Origin: Rhabdaerophilum calidifontis
GTDB lineage: Bacteria; Pseudomonadota; Alphaproteobacteria; Rhizobiales; Beijerinckiaceae
NCBI RefSeq assembly: GCF_008641065.1
Contig: NZ_VTRS01000004.1
Location: 62,001 to 126,000, forward strand
Reading direction: 5' to 3'
Length of the DNA: 64,000 bases
Both the position numbers and the translations under genes were made by a program. The first letter of the stretch is position 1. Every line of letters begins with the position of its first letter. Below are positions 26,675 through 34,247 of this stretch, one piece after another. The notes beneath the pieces are model-generated. The model was not told the origin of the DNA, ran no database searches, and saw only the letters and a program-made list of their open reading frames with translations.

Positions 26675-28561
26675 TCAATTGATCTTCACGAGCGCGCCGC
26701 TCAGCGAGAGCAGGCCCGAACCGGTGATGCTCGTCATCGGCGCGCTGGCGGAGATCGTCGCCGTGCCGTTGAGCGTGATCATCGGGGAATCGATCGCGAT
26801 GCTGGCCGGCGTCATGGTGATCTTGCTCTGCCCGCACTGGATCGTGATCATCATCCCGGCGGTGATGGTGATGCGTTCGGTGACATCGACGCTCTGGCTC
26901 GCGCCGATCCTGACCTTCTGATCGCCGGTCTCGACCGTCAGTTCGTCGTCGCCCTTCTTGACGACGCGCTTGTGCGAGGTCCTGCCGCGCGGCACCGCGA
27001 ATTCGCTCGCGATTTCCCATTCCGCGGAATTCTTGATCTTGACCTCGAGATCCTTCTCGCCGTGCATGCGGATCTTTTCCTGGTCGGTCTTGTCCTCGAA
27101 GATCAGCTCGTTATAGCCGTTGTCGTTCTTCGAGGAGCGCGATTTCACGCCCGAGATGGTCTTGTTCTCCGGCAATGCGAAGGGCGGCGCATTGTTGCCG
27201 TTATAGACCGTGCCGGTGACGAGCGGATAATCCGGATCACCCTCGACGAACTCGACGACGACCTCCATCCCGATGCGGGGAATGACGATGCCGCCCCAGG
27301 CATTGCCGGCCCAGCTCTGCGCGACGCGGACGCGGCGCGAGGGCTTCTTGTCCCGGTCCCAGTGGAACTGGACGAGGATGCGGCCATGCTCGTCGACATC
27401 GATCTCCTCGCCCTCCTTGCCGACGACCTTCGCCGTCTGGAGCCCGGCGATAAGCGGCTTCACCGTGCGCGCCGGCGCGCGGTAGGGTCGATCCACCGGC
27501 TGGAACAGGTAGCGGCCCTCGTAGCCCGGCGTGGTCTCGAGGGTAGCGCGCGAGGAATAGGCATCGCCCTGCACGGCGTGCTGGCAGGAGACGATGAGAT
27601 ATTGCCCGTTCTCGCCGGAGGCATCGAGATCGGTCACATCGACAAGACCGCCGGGGGCGATCGAGGGGGCATCGCCCCAGCCCTCCCGGCGGAAATCGAA
27701 GCTCTGCATGGCCTCGACCTGGATCTTCGCGAATTTCTCGCCGAGACCGCGCTCGGTGTAATCGGCGTGATAATCGTAATGCTCCAGCGAGGCGCGCGAA
27801 TAGCCGCCGGGCTTCGCGGCCTCGGCAAGCAGCTGGGCGTTGGGCTTGAGGTAATCGTAATCGTTGAGGCTGACCTTGCCGGTCTCGAAGCGGCGCGTGG
27901 GCTTCCAGCCGGCGAGATATTGCTCTTCCCGGAAGCTGCGCTCGTGCGAATGCCGCATCGGCACGCGCGGCAGCCCCGCCAGCGGCTGGTGGGAGGAGCG
28001 CCCGTCGGCAAGTACGAGGTCGTGCTTGTCCTGCTTGTGCTCGAAAAAGAAGTAGATCCCGTAACGCTCCATAAGCCGGCGAACGAAATGAAGGTTGGTC
28101 TCGCGATATTGCACGCAATACTCGATCGGATCGTAGCTCTCGCTGGTGCGGAAGACGTAATCCGAGAACCCGCCTTCCGAAAAGACCTGCTTGAGGATGT
28201 CGATGACATTCATCTCCTTGAAGAACCGGCAATTCTGCTGATAGTTCAGCAAAGCGAGCCAGGGTTCGAGATGAAGCCGGTAATGATGCAGCCCCTCGGT
28301 CTTGCCGAGCCATTCCGCACCGGTCAGCACGCCGTTGAAATGCCGCTCGACGCTCCCATGCGTGCGATAGGTGACGCAGCAATTGCGGCCGAGCGCGCGG
28401 TCGAAATCGAGCCCCGCCTCGCTGCTGACGGCCTCGATCGAGAAGTTGAACAGATCGCTCAGCCCCTCGCGCGCGTCGAGCCGCAGGAAGCTCAGAACAT
28501 CCTTGCCGAAGGGTGTCTCGAGCCGGGCGGGCCGGTCGTCTTGCTTGGGGGCGCGGGCCAT
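26675..28561 (-). CDS. vgrG: T6SS spike protein VgrG
   Basis: A 628-residue trimeric spike that sits on the Hcp tube. The N-terminal gp27-like region (about residues 1-370) contains VLTGAEWLGKTEGLHHYRLH and YCVQYRETNLHFVRRLMERY. The gp5-like OB domain (about 385-470) shows HGRILVQFHWDRDKKPSRRV, WGGIVIPRIGMEVVVEF and DPDYPLVTGTVYN. The C-terminal repeat helix ends SGALVKIN. There is no C-terminal enzymatic extension, so it is a structural VgrG that would carry effectors non-covalently. The start at 28561 (MARAPKQDD) gives the normal N-terminus. It is divergent from the ompA-like gene and heads the run that includes tagH. Confidence 0.97.
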   Translation of the reverse strand: MARAPKQDDRPARLETPFGKDVLSFLRLDAREGLSDLFNFSIEAVSSEAGLDFDRALGRNCCVTYRTHGSVERHFNGVLTGAEWLGKTEGLHHYRLHLEPWLALLNYQQNCRFFKEMNVIDILKQVFSEGGFSDYVFRTSESYDPIEYCVQYRETNLHFVRRLMERYGIYFFFEHKQDKHDLVLADGRSSHQPLAGLPRVPMRHSHERSFREEQYLAGWKPTRRFETGKVSLNDYDYLKPNAQLLAEAAKPGGYSRASLEHYDYHADYTERGLGEKFAKIQVEAMQSFDFRREGWGDAPSIAPGGLVDVTDLDASGENGQYLIVSCQHAVQGDAYSSRATLETTPGYEGRYLFQPVDRPYRAPARTVKPLIAGLQTAKVVGKEGEEIDVDEHGRILVQFHWDRDKKPSRRVRVAQSWAGNAWGGIVIPRIGMEVVVEFVEGDPDYPLVTGTVYNGNNAPPFALPENKTISGVKSRSSKNDNGYNELIFEDKTDQEKIRMHGEKDLEVKIKNSAEWEIASEFAVPRGRTSHKRVVKKGDDELTVETGDQKVRIGASQSVDVTERITITAGMMITIQCGQSKITMTPASIAIDSPMITLNGTATISASAPMTSITGSGLLSLSGALVKIN

Positions 28562-28928
28562 GGCGTTCCTCGGAAAATCCTGCCGCGCCGGGCCGGCCGC
28601 GACGGACCCGACTATTCCCCCAAACGGGCCGCGACGGAAGTGTGGTTTGTCACAGGCAGGACGCCGGTTTCGGTATTGGATGGCGCCGTGATCGTCTCGC
28701 GGCCGATCCGCCCGGCACCGTTCGCGGCGCATGGCGACAGCTCCCGCGGGGCGGCTGGATTTACGCGCATGGCCGGGCCGGCCCGATGCCCGGCCGCCTG
28801 CCGCGCGTTCGTGGATAGAAGGAGGATCGACGATGCCGACCGACCACGCCGCAAACGTGCCTTTCGTTGACGCACCAAGGGGATTGCGTCATCCTCGCCC
28901 GCAAAACAACAATCCCAGGAGCGCCCAG
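28562..28928. other. 367-bp divergent region between vgrG and the ompA-like gene
   Basis: This must hold the promoters for vgrG (minus) and the ompA-tssA operon (plus). Near 28819-28825 there is a strong Shine-Dalgarno (AAGGAGG) followed by an ATG at 28833, in frame with the downstream ompA-like gene. A TTGACG at 28867-28872 is a possible -35 with no good -10. No other gene is supported. Confidence 0.5.
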
Positions 28929-29489
28929 ATGAACCGCGTGAGATGTTGTTTGATGGCGCTCGCGCTGATCGCCGTGCCGGCCGCCGCCCAGACCAGGGGC
29001 AAGCCGGCCTATTCCGCCGATGATATCGTCAAGACCTTCTCCGGCGAGGCCCTCGGCACGCCGCGCGGGCTCGGCGACCAGCGCGCGGTCTGCGTCGGCA
29101 CCGAGGCCGATTGCCGCAAGAACGCGGCGGCGCCGAGCATCGCCGAGACCCACCGGCCGAGCTTCGACCTGATGATTCAGTTCGGACTCGATTCCGACCG
29201 GCTGACCGACGCCGCCCGGCGCAATCTCGACGAGTTCGCCGCCGCCCTGCGCGATCCGCGCCTGAAGAGCCGGACCTTCGCGGTCGAGGGCCACACCGAT
29301 GCCCGCGGCTCCGACAGCCACAACATGGATCTGTCGCGGCGTCGGGCCGAGGCGGTGGTCCGCTATCTCGAATCGCGCGGCATCGAACGCGAGCGCGTGC
29401 TGCCGCAGGCCTTCGGCAGTACGCGGCCGCGCGCGGGCGACCCGCTCGACGCAACCAATCGCCGGGTCGAAACCCGTCTCGCGCAATAG
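28929..29489 (+). CDS. OmpA-family peptidoglycan-binding exported protein
   Basis: A 186-residue protein with signal peptide MNRVRCCLMALALIAVPAAA (cleavage about residue 20-21). It has an OmpA-like domain (about 85-186) containing IQFGLDSDRLTD, FAVEGHTDARGSDSHN and ATNRRVETRLA, the residues that bind the peptidoglycan diaminopimelate. The start at 28929 has its own Shine-Dalgarno (AGGAG at 28917-28921). A second in-frame ATG at 28833 also has one and would add 32 residues before the signal peptide; I chose the signal-peptide start. It lies 29 bp before tssA, so it is probably a cell-wall anchor of this T6SS, additional to the OmpA domain of TssL. Confidence 0.88.
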   Translation: MNRVRCCLMALALIAVPAAAQTRGKPAYSADDIVKTFSGEALGTPRGLGDQRAVCVGTEADCRKNAAAPSIAETHRPSFDLMIQFGLDSDRLTDAARRNLDEFAAALRDPRLKSRTFAVEGHTDARGSDSHNMDLSRRRAEAVVRYLESRGIERERVLPQAFGSTRPRAGDPLDATNRRVETRLAQ

Positions 29490-29518
29490 CGCGCGCCGGT
29501 CGCGGAAGGGCTCGGAAG

Positions 29519-30874
29519 ATGAGTACGATCAGGTTTTCCGAGCTCGCGACGGCGCTTCCCCGCCAGGAGGATTGCGGCCCGGATCTCGACGCCGCGGGGG
29601 ATGACGACCATCTCGGCTTCCTCGCGCGTGTCGAGGGCGTGCTGCCCGCCTCCTTCGCGGAGTTCGACCGCAGCGCGGTCGATTTCGCGGCCGAATACGC
29701 GGCCGCCGGCGCGCTGCTGGATCGCGCGGCCGACCTGCGGGTGCTCGTTCTGCTCGCCAAGCTCCTGATCCTCGACCGCCGGCTCGAGGATTTCGCCGGG
29801 GTGATGGAGGCGATCGCGATGCTCCTCGCCCGTCATTGGGAGCGCGTGCATCCGGCGGGAGATATCGAGTTCCGACGCGGCGTGCTGATGGCGCTCGACG
29901 ACAGGCCGCATACGGTGATGCCGCTGCAGGCCGTGCCGCTGTTCGAATCGCGCAATCTCGGCCGGGTCTCCTATCGCAGCCATCTCATCGCCACCGGCGC
30001 GGCGCAGCCGCGCGAGACCGAGAGCAGCTACACGGCCGGCACCGTCGCCGCCGCGCTCGAACGCGCCGAGGACGAGGAGATCGCCGGCGCCCATGCCGCC
30101 CTGACGCGGATCCACGCCGCGCTCGGCGGGATCGCCGGCGCCTTCGGCACGGCGCTCGGCGCGGGCAAGGAACTCCAGCTCCCCAATCTGCGCGCGCTGG
30201 TCGAGGGCCAGCTCGCCTGGCTCGGCAGCGAGCTGGTGCGCAGAACCCCCGCCGCGATTCCGGAACCCGCGGCAGGCGTAAGCGGGCAGGACGGGGCGAT
30301 CGCCGAGCCTCCGCCCGCGATCGATAGCCACGCGGCCGCACGGGCGGCGCTCGACCGGATCGCCGGCTATTTCCGCCGCAAGGAACCGTCCTCGCCGGCC
30401 CTGCTGCTGATCCGCCAGAGCCGCCAGCTTGCCGATGTCTCCTTCATCGAGGCGCTGCGGACGCTGATGCCGGATTCCTTCCCGAGCGCGACGATCCGCA
30501 TCGGGCGGGGCAGCGGCTTCGCGATCCCGATGGAACGGCTCGGCGAATTGCCCGACGAGGTCGAATCCCCGGCGGACGAGGCCGGGGAGGCGCCAGATTT
30601 CGCCGAAGCCGGGGATGCAGCCGAAGCGGCGATGAAGGCGCCCGGTCCTGTGCCGGAACGCACAGAGGGTCCGCGCCGGCTGCCGCAGGTTGCCACGCAG
30701 CGGGAGGCGGTCGAGTTGATCACCCAGGTCGCGGGGTTCTACCGCGCCCGTGAGCCCTCGAGCCCGCTTCCCCTGCTCCTCGACCGGGCCAGCGCGCTCG
30801 TGGGGCGCGATTTCCTCGCGGTGCTCGAGGAGATGCTGCCCCCGGCGCATCTGCGCCCGCCCGAAGACAATTGA
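29519..30874 (+). CDS. tssA: T6SS protein TssA (ImpA family)
   Basis: Cap and assembly chaperone that coordinates tube and sheath growth from the baseplate. The 451-residue protein has the N-terminal ImpA domain (about residues 15-135; RDDDH-like LGFLARVEG, LAKLLILDRRLEDFAGV, HWERVHP). After it come a helical middle and two similar C-terminal modules (about 270-320 and 400-445), both containing the core YFRRKEPSSPALLLI or FYRAREPSSPLPLLL. Single such modules are usual; the duplication is noted as a finding. The ATG at 29519 follows GGAAG at a proper distance. It lies 29 bp after the ompA-like gene and 73 bp before tssB. Confidence 0.93.
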   Translation: MSTIRFSELATALPRQEDCGPDLDAAGDDDHLGFLARVEGVLPASFAEFDRSAVDFAAEYAAAGALLDRAADLRVLVLLAKLLILDRRLEDFAGVMEAIAMLLARHWERVHPAGDIEFRRGVLMALDDRPHTVMPLQAVPLFESRNLGRVSYRSHLIATGAAQPRETESSYTAGTVAAALERAEDEEIAGAHAALTRIHAALGGIAGAFGTALGAGKELQLPNLRALVEGQLAWLGSELVRRTPAAIPEPAAGVSGQDGAIAEPPPAIDSHAAARAALDRIAGYFRRKEPSSPALLLIRQSRQLADVSFIEALRTLMPDSFPSATIRIGRGSGFAIPMERLGELPDEVESPADEAGEAPDFAEAGDAAEAAMKAPGPVPERTEGPRRLPQVATQREAVELITQVAGFYRAREPSSPLPLLLDRASALVGRDFLAVLEEMLPPAHLRPPEDN

Positions 30875-30947
30875 ACCGGGCTACCCGCGCGCCGGGCGCC
30901 TGAAAAACGACGGCCTGACACGAAGACAAGACAGAAGGAATGAAACC

Positions 30948-31472
30948 ATGAGCGACAGCGGACAGAAATTCATCCGGCGCAACCGCAAGCCGCGCGTCCA
31001 TATCACCTACGAGGATCCGTACAACGCCGAGAAGCTCGTCGAGCTGCCCTTCATCATGGGCGTTCTGGCGGATCTTTCCGGCAATGCCTCGAAGGTCGAG
31101 AAGCCCGAGATCGCGCAACGCAAGTTCCTCGATATCGACATGGACAATTTCGAGAAGCGGATGGCGGCGATCGCGCCGGCGCTGAATTTCCGCGTCGAGA
31201 ACAAGCTCGGCGGCGAGGAGGGCAGCAAGCTCGGCGTCGAACTCGAATTCAAGTCGATGGACGATTTCAAGCCGACCGTCGTCGCGCGCCAGATCCCTGC
31301 GGTGGCGAAGCTCCTGGAGGCGCGCGAACAGCTCAAGAACCTCCAGCGCTACATGGACGGCAAGGTCAATGCCGAGAACAAGCTCAAGGAGCTGCTCGCC
31401 GATCCGCATCTGATGCAGGCGCTGCGCGACCGCGCCGCCAAAGCCGACGAGGGCGAGGGCGGCGCCGGCTGA
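30948..31472 (+). CDS. tssB: T6SS contractile sheath small subunit TssB
   Basis: Forms the sheath with TssC. The 174-residue protein starts MSDSGQKFIRRNRKPRVHIT and contains the family's ELPFIMGVLADLSGN, KFLDIDMDNFEKRMAAI, and the MDDFKPTVVARQIP region. Length is typical (160-180). AGAAGGAA precedes the ATG at a suitable distance. Transcribed with tssC 43 bp downstream. Confidence 0.98.
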   Translation: MSDSGQKFIRRNRKPRVHITYEDPYNAEKLVELPFIMGVLADLSGNASKVEKPEIAQRKFLDIDMDNFEKRMAAIAPALNFRVENKLGGEEGSKLGVELEFKSMDDFKPTVVARQIPAVAKLLEAREQLKNLQRYMDGKVNAENKLKELLADPHLMQALRDRAAKADEGEGGAG

Positions 31473-31515
31473 GCTCCGCCCGACCCGCCCGCTGCCATTG
31501 CCGAAAGGGACGATC

Positions 31516-33006
31516 ATGGCCACCGAAATGCAGAAAGACGCCGCCGGCGCCGCCGAGACACGGGATGTCGAGGAATTCGCCACCCTACTCAAGCAGAGCT
31601 TCAAGCCGCGCAACGACCGCGCCGCGACCGAGGTCGAGAACGCGGTCGCGACCCTCGTCACCCAGGCACTCGCCGACCAGTCGCTCGTCAAGGGCGACGT
31701 GCTCGAGACGCTCGACGAGATGATCGCACGGCTCGACGAGAAACTCTCCGCGCAGATGAACGCGATCATGCACGCGCCGGAATTCCAGCAGCTCGAATCC
31801 GCATGGCGCGGGCTGCATTACCTAGTCTTCAATTCCGAAACCGACGCGACATTGAAGATCAAGTTCATGAATGTCGGCAAGACCGAGCTCAACAACAACC
31901 TGCGCACCTATCCCGGCGCACGCTGGGACCAGAGCCCGCTCTTCAAGCAGGTCTACGAGCAGGAATTCGGCCAGCTCGGCGGCGAGCCGTTCGGCGCGCT
32001 CGTCTGCGACTATTACTTCTCGCACGAGCCGATGGACATCCAGCTCATGCGCAGCCTGACCAAGATCGCTGCCAGCGCGCATTGCCCGCTCTTCGCCGCC
32101 GCCAGCCCGACGCTGATGGGCATGGACAGCTGGACGCAACTCTCGGACCCGCGCGATCTCTCGGTGATCTTCGAGACGCCGGATTACGCGGCCTGGAAGA
32201 GCCTGCGCGACAGCGAGGATGCGCGCTATCTCGGCCTCTGCCTGCCGCGCGTGCTCGCCCGTCTGCCCTATGGCGCCAAGACCGACCCGGTCGAGGAATT
32301 CGGCTTCGAGGAGGAAACCGACGGCCATGACGGCACGAAATACGCCTGGATGAACGCAGCCTACGCGATGGCGGCGAACATCAACCGCGCCTACAAGGAA
32401 TGGGGCTGGACGACGCGCATCCGCGGCGTCGAATCGGGCGGCGAGGTGATCAACCTGCCGGTCCATACCTTCCCCACCGATGACGGCGGCATCGATCTGA
32501 AATGCCCGACCGAGATCGCGATCACCGACCGTCGCGAGGCCGAACTGGCGAAATCCGGCCTCATTCCGCTCATCCATCGCAAGAATTCCGACAAGGCCGC
32601 CTTCATCGGCGCGCAATCGGTCTACCGGCCCAAGAAGCGGATGACGGACGAGGCGACCGCCTCGGACAATCTCTCCTCGCGGCTGCCCTACATGTTCGCG
32701 GTGTCGCGCTTCGCGCATTACCTCAAATGCATGGTGCGCGACAAAATCGGCTCCACCAAGAACAAGTCCGAACTCCAGCGCTGGCTCAACGACTGGATCC
32801 ATCTCTATGTCGACGGCGATCCGCTGAACTCGACCGAAGAGACCAAGGCCCGCCGCCCGCTCGCTGCCGCTTCGGTGGAAATCATCGAGAACGAGGAAAA
32901 TCCCGGCTATTACTACGCGAAATTCATGCTCAGGCCCCATTACCAGCTTGAAGGCATGGATATCGGCCTGAGCCTCGTCTCGCGCCTGCCGGCGAAGACC
33001 GGCTAA
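31516..33006 (+). CDS. tssC: T6SS contractile sheath large subunit TssC
   Basis: Forms the contractile sheath with TssB and is recycled by ClpV. The 496-residue protein has the typical SAWRGLHYLVFNSETD, FGALVCDYYFSH, VIFETPDYAAWKSLRDSEDARY and LPYMFAVSRFAHYLKCM segments and ends with a PHYQLEGMDIGLSLVSRLP tail. The ATG at 31516 has AAGGGA upstream; a TTG 18 bp earlier is less likely. It precedes hcp by 92 bp. Confidence 0.98.
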   Translation: MATEMQKDAAGAAETRDVEEFATLLKQSFKPRNDRAATEVENAVATLVTQALADQSLVKGDVLETLDEMIARLDEKLSAQMNAIMHAPEFQQLESAWRGLHYLVFNSETDATLKIKFMNVGKTELNNNLRTYPGARWDQSPLFKQVYEQEFGQLGGEPFGALVCDYYFSHEPMDIQLMRSLTKIAASAHCPLFAAASPTLMGMDSWTQLSDPRDLSVIFETPDYAAWKSLRDSEDARYLGLCLPRVLARLPYGAKTDPVEEFGFEEETDGHDGTKYAWMNAAYAMAANINRAYKEWGWTTRIRGVESGGEVINLPVHTFPTDDGGIDLKCPTEIAITDRREAELAKSGLIPLIHRKNSDKAAFIGAQSVYRPKKRMTDEATASDNLSSRLPYMFAVSRFAHYLKCMVRDKIGSTKNKSELQRWLNDWIHLYVDGDPLNSTEETKARRPLAAASVEIIENEENPGYYYAKFMLRPHYQLEGMDIGLSLVSRLPAKTG

Positions 33007-33026
33007 TATAGCCGACAAAATATTAT

Positions 33027-33046
33027 CCCTGTGCGTCCGCACACGG
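33027..33046 (+). other. Inverted repeat (hairpin) in the tssC-hcp spacer
   Basis: Arms CCCTGTGCG (33027-33035) and CGCACACGG (33038-33046) pair at 8 of 9 positions with a two-base centre, so a stem with a slightly opened loop would form in the hcp leader. No U-run follows, so it is not a classical terminator. It could stabilise or delimit an hcp message. Confidence 0.5.
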
Positions 33047-33087
33047 AAACGGGGATCGAAAACAGCGATAAGAATTACGGCTAACAC

Positions 33088-33094
33088 AGGAGGT
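33088..33094 (+). promoter_or_regulatory. Near-perfect Shine-Dalgarno of hcp
   Basis: AGGAGGT lies 4 bases before the ATG at 33099, the strongest ribosome-binding site I saw in the T6SS cluster. It fits the need for far more Hcp than other subunits. Confidence 0.85.
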
Positions 33095-33098
33095 ATCC

Positions 33099-33575
33099 AT
33101 GGCCGTAGACATGTTCCTCGAGATCGATGGCATTCAGGGTGAATCCTCGATCAAGCAAAACGCGATCGACATCGAATCCTGGAGTTTCGGCATGGCGCAG
33201 ACGGGCACGAGCCATGTCGCGACCGGCGCCGGCGCCGGCAAGGTCTCGGTGCAGGACATCCATATCCAGAAGCAGGCCGACAAGGTCTCGCCGACGCTGA
33301 TGCTCAAGTGCTGCTTGGGCGAGCATATCAAGAAGGGCAAGATCACCTGCCGCAAGGCCGGCGGCAAGCCGCTCGATTATTACGTCGTCGAGATGGAGGA
33401 TATCCTCATCTCCTCGGTGCAGGTCGTCGGTTCCAACGGCAGCGATCTCGTCAACGAAAGCATCTCGATCAATATCGGCTCCTTCAAGGTCGTCTATACG
33501 CCACAGAAGGCCGATGGCTCGGGCGGCGCGCCGGTCGAGGTGGCGTGGGACGTTGCCAAGAACAAGAAGAAATAA
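33099..33575 (+). CDS. hcp: T6SS tube protein Hcp (TssD)
   Basis: Hexameric ring protein that stacks into the inner tube and is expelled with VgrG. The 158-residue protein starts MAVDMFLEIDGIQGESSIKQ and continues IESWSFGMAQTG, VSVQDIHIQKQADKVSPTL, and the late ESISINIGSFKVVYTPQKADG. Length and sequence are canonical. It has its own long leader with a hairpin, a very strong ribosome-binding site and a second hairpin just after the stop, pointing to expression above its neighbours. Confidence 0.98.
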   Translation: MAVDMFLEIDGIQGESSIKQNAIDIESWSFGMAQTGTSHVATGAGAGKVSVQDIHIQKQADKVSPTLMLKCCLGEHIKKGKITCRKAGGKPLDYYVVEMEDILISSVQVVGSNGSDLVNESISINIGSFKVVYTPQKADGSGGAPVEVAWDVAKNKKK

Positions 33576-33590
33576 GTCGGCTTCACATAA

Positions 33591-33609
33591 GCCGCTTAGC
33601 GCCAGCGGC
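33591..33609 (+). terminator. Hairpin after hcp, possible partial terminator or processing site
   Basis: Perfect 6-bp arms GCCGCT (33591-33596) and AGCGGC (33604-33609) with a 7-base loop, 15 bp after the hcp stop and followed by a G-run rather than a T-run. It is therefore not a typical intrinsic terminator. It could protect the 3' end of an hcp-only transcript or attenuate reading into tssE. Confidence 0.4.
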
Positions 33610-33686
33610 GGGGGGCATGCTCCCTGCCGCGCCGTTCAACGGAGCCGGCGCACGGCCGGTCCGGACATTGCCAGGCGGGGAGCGTC

Positions 33687-34244
33687 ATGATCAGGAAGAC
33701 CGCCAGGGAGCGTCTGTCGCCGCCGCTGATCTATGCCTTCCGCTCGGCCCATGCCGCGGGGCATTACCGCAAGGCCACGCCCTCGCCGGATTTCGAGCCG
33801 GGTGATGCGCCGAAGCCGGCGCCGGCGCGGAACGTGCTGCGCAGCCCGATCACCGAGCAGGCGCTCCGCGACGAGGTGGCGCGCGACCTCAACGCGCTCG
33901 TCAATACGATCAGCCTCGAATCCGCGGTCGACCTCGGTGAATTCAACGCCGTTCGGCGCTCGATCCTCAATTTCGGCATCCGCGACCTCAATTCGCGCTT
34001 CGCGGACCAGGCGAGCGACGGCCATCTCGTGCGCGACGTCGCCGAGGCGATCCGTCGTTATGAACCGCGGCTCATCGCCTCATCGATCCGGGTCAATCAT
34101 GTCGTGCGCGTCGACGAACCGACGCTGACGGTGCGGCTCGAGATCGCCGCCGATCTGTTCTGCGAGCCGGTCAACGTGCCGGTGGTCTTCATCGCCGATA
34201 TCGATGTCGACAATTGCGACGTCTCCGTCAGCCGGGCGGCCTGA
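33687..34244 (+). CDS. tssE: T6SS baseplate wedge protein TssE (gp25-like)
   Basis: Baseplate wedge subunit with the gp25/lysozyme-like fold. The 185-residue protein has a variable N-terminus (to about residue 50), then SPITEQALRDEVARDLNALV, VDLGEFNAVRRSILNFGIRD and YEPRLIASSIRV, the conserved EPRL core. It is slightly longer than the usual 135-170 residues because of the Pro-rich N-terminal extension. It starts 111 bp after hcp and is followed by tssF after 3 bp. Confidence 0.95.
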   Translation: MIRKTARERLSPPLIYAFRSAHAAGHYRKATPSPDFEPGDAPKPAPARNVLRSPITEQALRDEVARDLNALVNTISLESAVDLGEFNAVRRSILNFGIRDLNSRFADQASDGHLVRDVAEAIRRYEPRLIASSIRVNHVVRVDEPTLTVRLEIAADLFCEPVNVPVVFIADIDVDNCDVSVSRAA

Positions 34245-34247
34245 GCG

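Noticed and set aside
26675-28561. Prophage tail genes (VgrG, PAAR, S74, gp25-like TssE) as a phage remnant
   Set aside because: All are T6SS components or associated with them; no capsid, terminase, integrase or lysis genes are present.
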